A DNA stretch of 16,467 nucleotides from Candidatus Anaerobutyricum stercoripullorum (GTDB lineage Bacteria; Bacillota; Clostridia; Lachnospirales; Lachnospiraceae). A program made the translations under genes and the position numbers. Shown one piece after another: positions 13,604 through 16,467 of the stretch (the stretch's first letter is position 1; each line of letters opens with the position of its first letter). The stretch spans positions 1 to 16,467 of the forward strand of contig DXEQ01000228.1 in assembly GCA_019114885.1 (NCBI GenBank), in the 5' to 3' direction. The notes beneath the pieces are model-generated. The model saw only the letters and a list, made by a program, of their open reading frames with translations. It was not told where the DNA came from and ran no database searches.

Positions 13604-14362
13604 ATGGGAGGACAGACAGAATTTTTAGATGCGGTGCGGGAACTGGAACGTCTCGCCCAGACAAACAACAACCATTTGGACATGAATGAGATCCGCGGCT
13701 ATTTTGCGGATATGGACTTAAAAGATGAGCAGCTGGATTATATCTGCCGCTATCTGGAGAGTCACCGGATCTTCATTGAGAACCGGGTGAGCCGTGGACA
13801 GATGGAGATCGCGGATGAGGAAGTCACCACGAAGGAAGACCCGCTGGATGCGGATATGGTGAACATTTATATGGAAGAGATCGGGAAGGCAAGTCAGATC
13901 AGCGAGGAGCAGGAAGAGATGCTGGTCCGTAAGCTCTTAAACGGCGACGAGAACGCGAGAAACCTGCTGATTGAGGCGAATCTGGCTTACGCCACCGCCC
14001 TTGCCAGAGAGTATACGGGACGGGGCCTTCTGTTAAGCGATCTGATCCAGGAGTGCAATATCGGCCTGATGATCGCAGTCAATGAGTTTGAGCCGGAGAT
14101 TCACCGCAGTTTCCGTCAGTATAAGGAGAAGGTCATCCGCCGACACGTGGAAGAGGTGATGGCGGAGTACAACCAGTCCACCCGGTCGGCCATGAAGATG
14201 GCCAGTCGGGTCAATGAACTCAACGACCTGGCCACCGCCTTTGCCAAAGAGTATGAGAGAGAGGCGAAGCCGTCGGAACTGGCGGAGCGCATAGGCATCT
14301 CCGAGGAGGAGGTCCGGGAGCTGATGAAAGTGTCGCTGGACGCCATCGCGGTGCTGGAGTGA
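13604..14362 (+). CDS. Sigma-70-like protein lacking region 4 and promoter-melting residues
   Basis: A 252-residue protein laid out like a primary sigma factor: residues 1-60 resemble region 1.1 (FLDAVRELERLAQTNNN); 85-130 region 1.2 (IYMEEIGKASQISEEQEE); DLIQECNIGLMIAVNEFE (146-163) is the core-binding region 2.2; EAKPSELAERIGISEEEVRELM is region 3. It stops there, so the -35-binding region 4 is missing. Aligned with FSTYATWWIRQAIT of E. coli sigma-70 it reads FRQYKEKVIRRHVE (170-183): both melting tryptophans are Lys176 and Val177, and the -10-contacting Gln437 and Thr440 are Arg180 and Glu183. It can probably bind core polymerase but not open promoters normally. The start directly follows the upstream stop (GGGAG at 13594-13598), so it is co-translated with the fusion gene. 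dnaG lies downstream. Confidence 0.8.
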   Translation: MGGQTEFLDAVRELERLAQTNNNHLDMNEIRGYFADMDLKDEQLDYICRYLESHRIFIENRVSRGQMEIADEEVTTKEDPLDADMVNIYMEEIGKASQISEEQEEMLVRKLLNGDENARNLLIEANLAYATALAREYTGRGLLLSDLIQECNIGLMIAVNEFEPEIHRSFRQYKEKVIRRHVEEVMAEYNQSTRSAMKMASRVNELNDLATAFAKEYEREAKPSELAERIGISEEEVRELMKVSLDAIAVLE

Positions 14363-14447
14363 TCCGGACATCGCATGATACATGGCCGTGTCCGGGTGTA
14401 CGGCAGTTGCTTCGTGCACAGGCATGCCGGACACGCCGCCAATTTTT
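14363..14447 (+). terminator. Three-segment CCGGACA structure after the sigma-like gene, possible attenuator
   Basis: TCCGGACA (14363-14370), GTGTCCGG (14388-14395) and CCGGACAC (14427-14434) can pair as 1:2 or 2:3 but not both. The 2:3 stem is followed after eight bases by AATTTTT (14441-14447). The layout resembles a weak terminator/anti-terminator between the sigma-like gene and dnaG, but the gap before the T-run is long. Confidence 0.4.
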
Positions 14448-14472
14448 ATGCATGGTTTGACGGCCTGCGACA

Positions 14473-14478
14473 TATAAT
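14473..14478 (+). promoter_or_regulatory. Candidate -10 element of dnaG
   Basis: A perfect TATAAT lies 72 bases before the dnaG ATG. No good -35 is found at 17 bases; a TTGACG lies only 10 bases upstream, too close. It may add dnaG transcription independent of the upstream operon. Confidence 0.45.
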
Positions 14479-14498
14479 TAGAACGAAGACAGATTGTT

Positions 14499-14527
14499 TT
14501 TGCAGCGGGGTGATCCCTTCCTGCAAA
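14499..14527 (+). promoter_or_regulatory. Leader hairpin of dnaG
   Basis: TTTGCAG (14499-14505) pairs with CTGCAAA (14521-14527), with an inner GGG...CCC. It ends 13 bases before the ribosome site AAGAGG (14541-14546). It could modulate mRNA stability or translation of primase. No T-run follows. Confidence 0.4.
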
Positions 14528-14550
14528 GACCGGCACAGAAAAGAGGCAAT

Positions 14551-16332
14551 ATGAGATACGAGGAAGATGTGATTGAAGAGGTCAGGGAGAAGAATGATAT
14601 CGTGGACGTGATATCTCAGTACGTTTCCCTGAAAAAGAAAGGCTCCTCTTACTTTGGCCTTTGCCCTTTTCATAATGAGAAATCTCCTTCCTTTTCCGTC
14701 AGCCGCGAGAAGCAGATGTACTACTGTTTTGGCTGCGGGCAGGGAGGAAATGTATATACATTTCTGATGGAATATAACAGGCTCTCCTTTGTGGAAGCGC
14801 TCAAAGAACTGGCGCAGCGTGCCGGCGTGGAGCTTCCGGAGGGAGAGCAGACGCCGGAGGAGCGGCGGCAGGCGGACGAGCGGACCACCTTGAAGGAAAT
14901 GAACAAAAAGGCCGCCGTCTATTTTCATTATCTGCTGAAAAGCGCCCGGGGCGAACGGGCCATGGCCTATCTGAGAGGCCGGGGGATTTCCGATGAGATG
15001 ATCCGGCGTTTTGGGCTCGGGTACGCGGATATTTACCGGGATGACCTCTACCAGTATCTGAAGAAGCAGGGTTACAGCGATCATCAGATGAAAGAGTCCT
15101 CTCTGGTCACCATTGATTCGGCAAAGGGCAGCTATGACAAGTTTTTCAACCGGGTCATGTTTCCCATCATGGACGTGAATCAGCGCGTCATCGGATTCGG
15201 CGGCCGCGTCATGGGGGACGGCGAACCGAAATACTTAAATTCCAGAGAGACCATCCTCTTTGATAAAGGAAGGAATCTGTACGGGCTCAATTACGCCAAG
15301 CGGACCCGGGAGTCCGCCATTATCCTCTGCGAAGGATACATGGACGTGATCTCCCTGCATCAGGCGGGCTTTACCAATGCGGTGGCGCCGCTGGGGACAG
15401 CCTTCACGCCAAATCAGGCCATGCTGCTGAAACGTTACACCGACGAGGTGATACTGTCCTTTGACAGCGACGGCGCCGGAGTGAAGGCGGCCCTGCGGGC
15501 TCTGCCGATTCTTCGGGAAAACGGCCTGCGGGGCCGGGTCCTCTCCATGAAACCGTACAAGGACCCGGATGAACTGATCAAAAACGAGGGAGCGGAAGGG
15601 TACCGGAAGAGACTGAAGGAGTCCGAGGCGGGCCGCATGTTTGAGATGCTCACCCTCTACAGACAGTATGATCAGAAAGACCCGGAGAGCCGCACCGAAT
15701 GTATCCGTGCCATCGCGAAAAAGCTGGCGGAGATCGAGGAGCCGGTGGAGAGAAATACGTATCTGGATGCTGCCGCCAACCGGTTTATGATCGTCCGGAA
15801 GGATCTGGCTGATCTGGTGAACCGGTACGGCATGGGATATCAGATCCAGAAGGCCAATGAACAGTACAAGAAAGAGCCGGAAAGTCAGGAGAAGAAACAG
15901 GAGAGACGGGAGCAGAGTCACACGAAGCCGCAGAGGATCCTCATCACCTGGCTGACGGAGCATCCGGAGATCTATCCGTACATCCGAAGCTATGTAAGCG
16001 CCGACGATTTTCTGAATCCGCTGTATCATTCCGTGGCCATCATGCTTTTTGAACAGCTGGATCAGGGACAGGCCGTCAATCCGGCCAGGATCGTCAACCA
16101 GTTTACCGAGGTGGAAGAGCAGAAGGAAGTGGCGGCGCTCTTTAACGCCCATCTCCGGTATGAGACGTCGCCGGAGGACCGGGACAAGGCGCTGACGGAC
16201 GTGGTAAAGAAGATACTCCTGTCCAGCATTGAAGATGAGATGATCCACACCGGTGATATCGTGAAGTGGCAGGAGCTTCTCGCCAGAAAAAATAAGGTGC
16301 AGAAGCTGAATCTGCATCTTGGTCAGAGCTGA
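14551..16332 (+). CDS. dnaG: DNA primase
   Basis: A 593-residue primase that makes RNA primers for Okazaki fragments and replication start, working with the replicative helicase. The N-terminal CHC2 zinc-binding domain is complete: Cys38, His41 (CPFHNEKSPSF), Cys59, Cys62 (YYCFGCGQGGN). The catalytic TOPRIM domain has Glu261 (CEGYMD) and Asp305/Asp307 (SFDSDGAG) for metal binding. The C-terminal part (about 450-593; ITWLTEHPEIYPYI) matches the helicase-binding domain. Length is normal for Firmicutes. ATG 14551 is chosen over an upstream in-frame GTG/TTG-type extension because AAGAGG precedes it and the canonical N-terminus MRYEEDVIEEVREKNDIVDV begins there. In Firmicutes rpoD normally follows dnaG; here the window ends before it could be seen. 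Confidence 0.97.
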   Translation: MRYEEDVIEEVREKNDIVDVISQYVSLKKKGSSYFGLCPFHNEKSPSFSVSREKQMYYCFGCGQGGNVYTFLMEYNRLSFVEALKELAQRAGVELPEGEQTPEERRQADERTTLKEMNKKAAVYFHYLLKSARGERAMAYLRGRGISDEMIRRFGLGYADIYRDDLYQYLKKQGYSDHQMKESSLVTIDSAKGSYDKFFNRVMFPIMDVNQRVIGFGGRVMGDGEPKYLNSRETILFDKGRNLYGLNYAKRTRESAIILCEGYMDVISLHQAGFTNAVAPLGTAFTPNQAMLLKRYTDEVILSFDSDGAGVKAALRALPILRENGLRGRVLSMKPYKDPDELIKNEGAEGYRKRLKESEAGRMFEMLTLYRQYDQKDPESRTECIRAIAKKLAEIEEPVERNTYLDAAANRFMIVRKDLADLVNRYGMGYQIQKANEQYKKEPESQEKKQERREQSHTKPQRILITWLTEHPEIYPYIRSYVSADDFLNPLYHSVAIMLFEQLDQGQAVNPARIVNQFTEVEEQKEVAALFNAHLRYETSPEDRDKALTDVVKKILLSSIEDEMIHTGDIVKWQELLARKNKVQKLNLHLGQS

Positions 16333-16467
16333 CCGTCTGCGGGGCGGCGCCGGCAGCAGGCAGGCTGTGCCGCCGGATTTGCCGGAGAAAAGGCAGTGGC
16401 CCGGCCATTTACGAACGACAGAATAATTCAAATAAAAGTGGTTAGACTTTACTTAGTAAATGTACAA
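16333..16467 (+). other. Intergenic region downstream of dnaG, no gene seen
   Basis: The first part is GC-rich and can fold GGCGGC (16343-16348) with GCCGCC (16369-16374); no T-run follows, so read-through into the next gene is possible. The last 45 bases turn AT-rich and hold a near-palindrome TTTACTTAGTAAA, and TTAGAC could be a -35 box of a promoter lying partly beyond the window edge. No open frame with a ribosome site begins here. Confidence 0.4.

Noticed and set aside
15235..16431. 398-codon minus-strand open frame opposite dnaG
   Set aside because: It is antisense to conserved primase domains and gives a Leu/Arg/His-rich sequence without motifs.
1..16467. Mobile element or prophage segment
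   Set aside because: No transposase, integrase, terminal inverted repeats, target duplications or phage structural genes were seen; composition appears broadly even.

Overview
The window looks like chromosomal DNA of a Gram-positive clostridium, most likely a Lachnospiraceae-type gut anaerobe. This is inferred from the gene families rather than proven: a FucO-like iron alcohol dehydrogenase, a xpaC-telA pair, a small subtilase without a secretion signal, a bacterial SH3-NlpC/P60 wall hydrolase, a Firmicutes-length DnaG, and strong purine-rich Shine-Dalgarno sites. There are no tRNA or rRNA genes, no insertion sequences, no phage genes and no CRISPR array. Most of it reads as ordinary core or shell chromosome with several odd members.

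Layout. (1) 1-80 is the 3' end of a charged, probably coiled-coil protein; its stop codon lies inside a 31-bp tandem repeat. (2) 335-2465 is a probable plus-strand operon: a ProX/YbaK-type prolyl-tRNA deacylase, a zinc-ribbon Nudix hydrolase, a 40-codon small ORF and an S8 serine peptidase, joined by ATGA overlaps. (3) 2604-3752 is a stand-alone fucO-like gene with a candidate operator upstream and a bidirectional terminator downstream. (4) A minus-strand amidase (3952-4530) is divergent from a plus-strand xpaC-telA operon (4672-7202), which converges on a minus-strand SH3-NlpC/P60 hydrolase (7331-8218). (5) A 993-residue minus-strand protein (8553-11534) has a long unrecognised N-terminal part, a flexible linker and a McrB-like AAA+ domain whose nucleotide-binding motifs look ruined. 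It has a perfect consensus promoter. (6) 11768-14362 holds an in-frame fusion of a HAD phosphatase to a Gfo/Idh/MocA oxidoreductase. It abuts a sigma-70-like protein that keeps regions 1 to 3 but lacks region 4 and the promoter-melting residues. (7) 14551-16332 is dnaG, DNA primase; the 135 bases after it lead out of the window, where rpoD would be expected from the usual Firmicutes order.

How the genes may work together. The middle block (amidase, XpaC, TelA, NlpC/P60) suggests envelope maintenance or envelope stress. The right block combines replication priming with a sigma-like protein that may bind RNA polymerase core without recognising promoters. The first operon combines tRNA editing, nucleotide clean-up and intracellular proteolysis, a housekeeping quality-control theme.

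Most unusual features: two unrelated tandem repeats (31 bp and 22 bp) that each start at a gene's stop codon and, because both unit lengths are 1 modulo 3, place stop codons in all three frames; the degenerate McrB-like protein; the degenerate sigma factor beside dnaG; and the HAD-oxidoreductase fusion that keeps a Shine-Dalgarno site and GTG start at its junction. All function calls come from reading motifs by eye; no database search was run.
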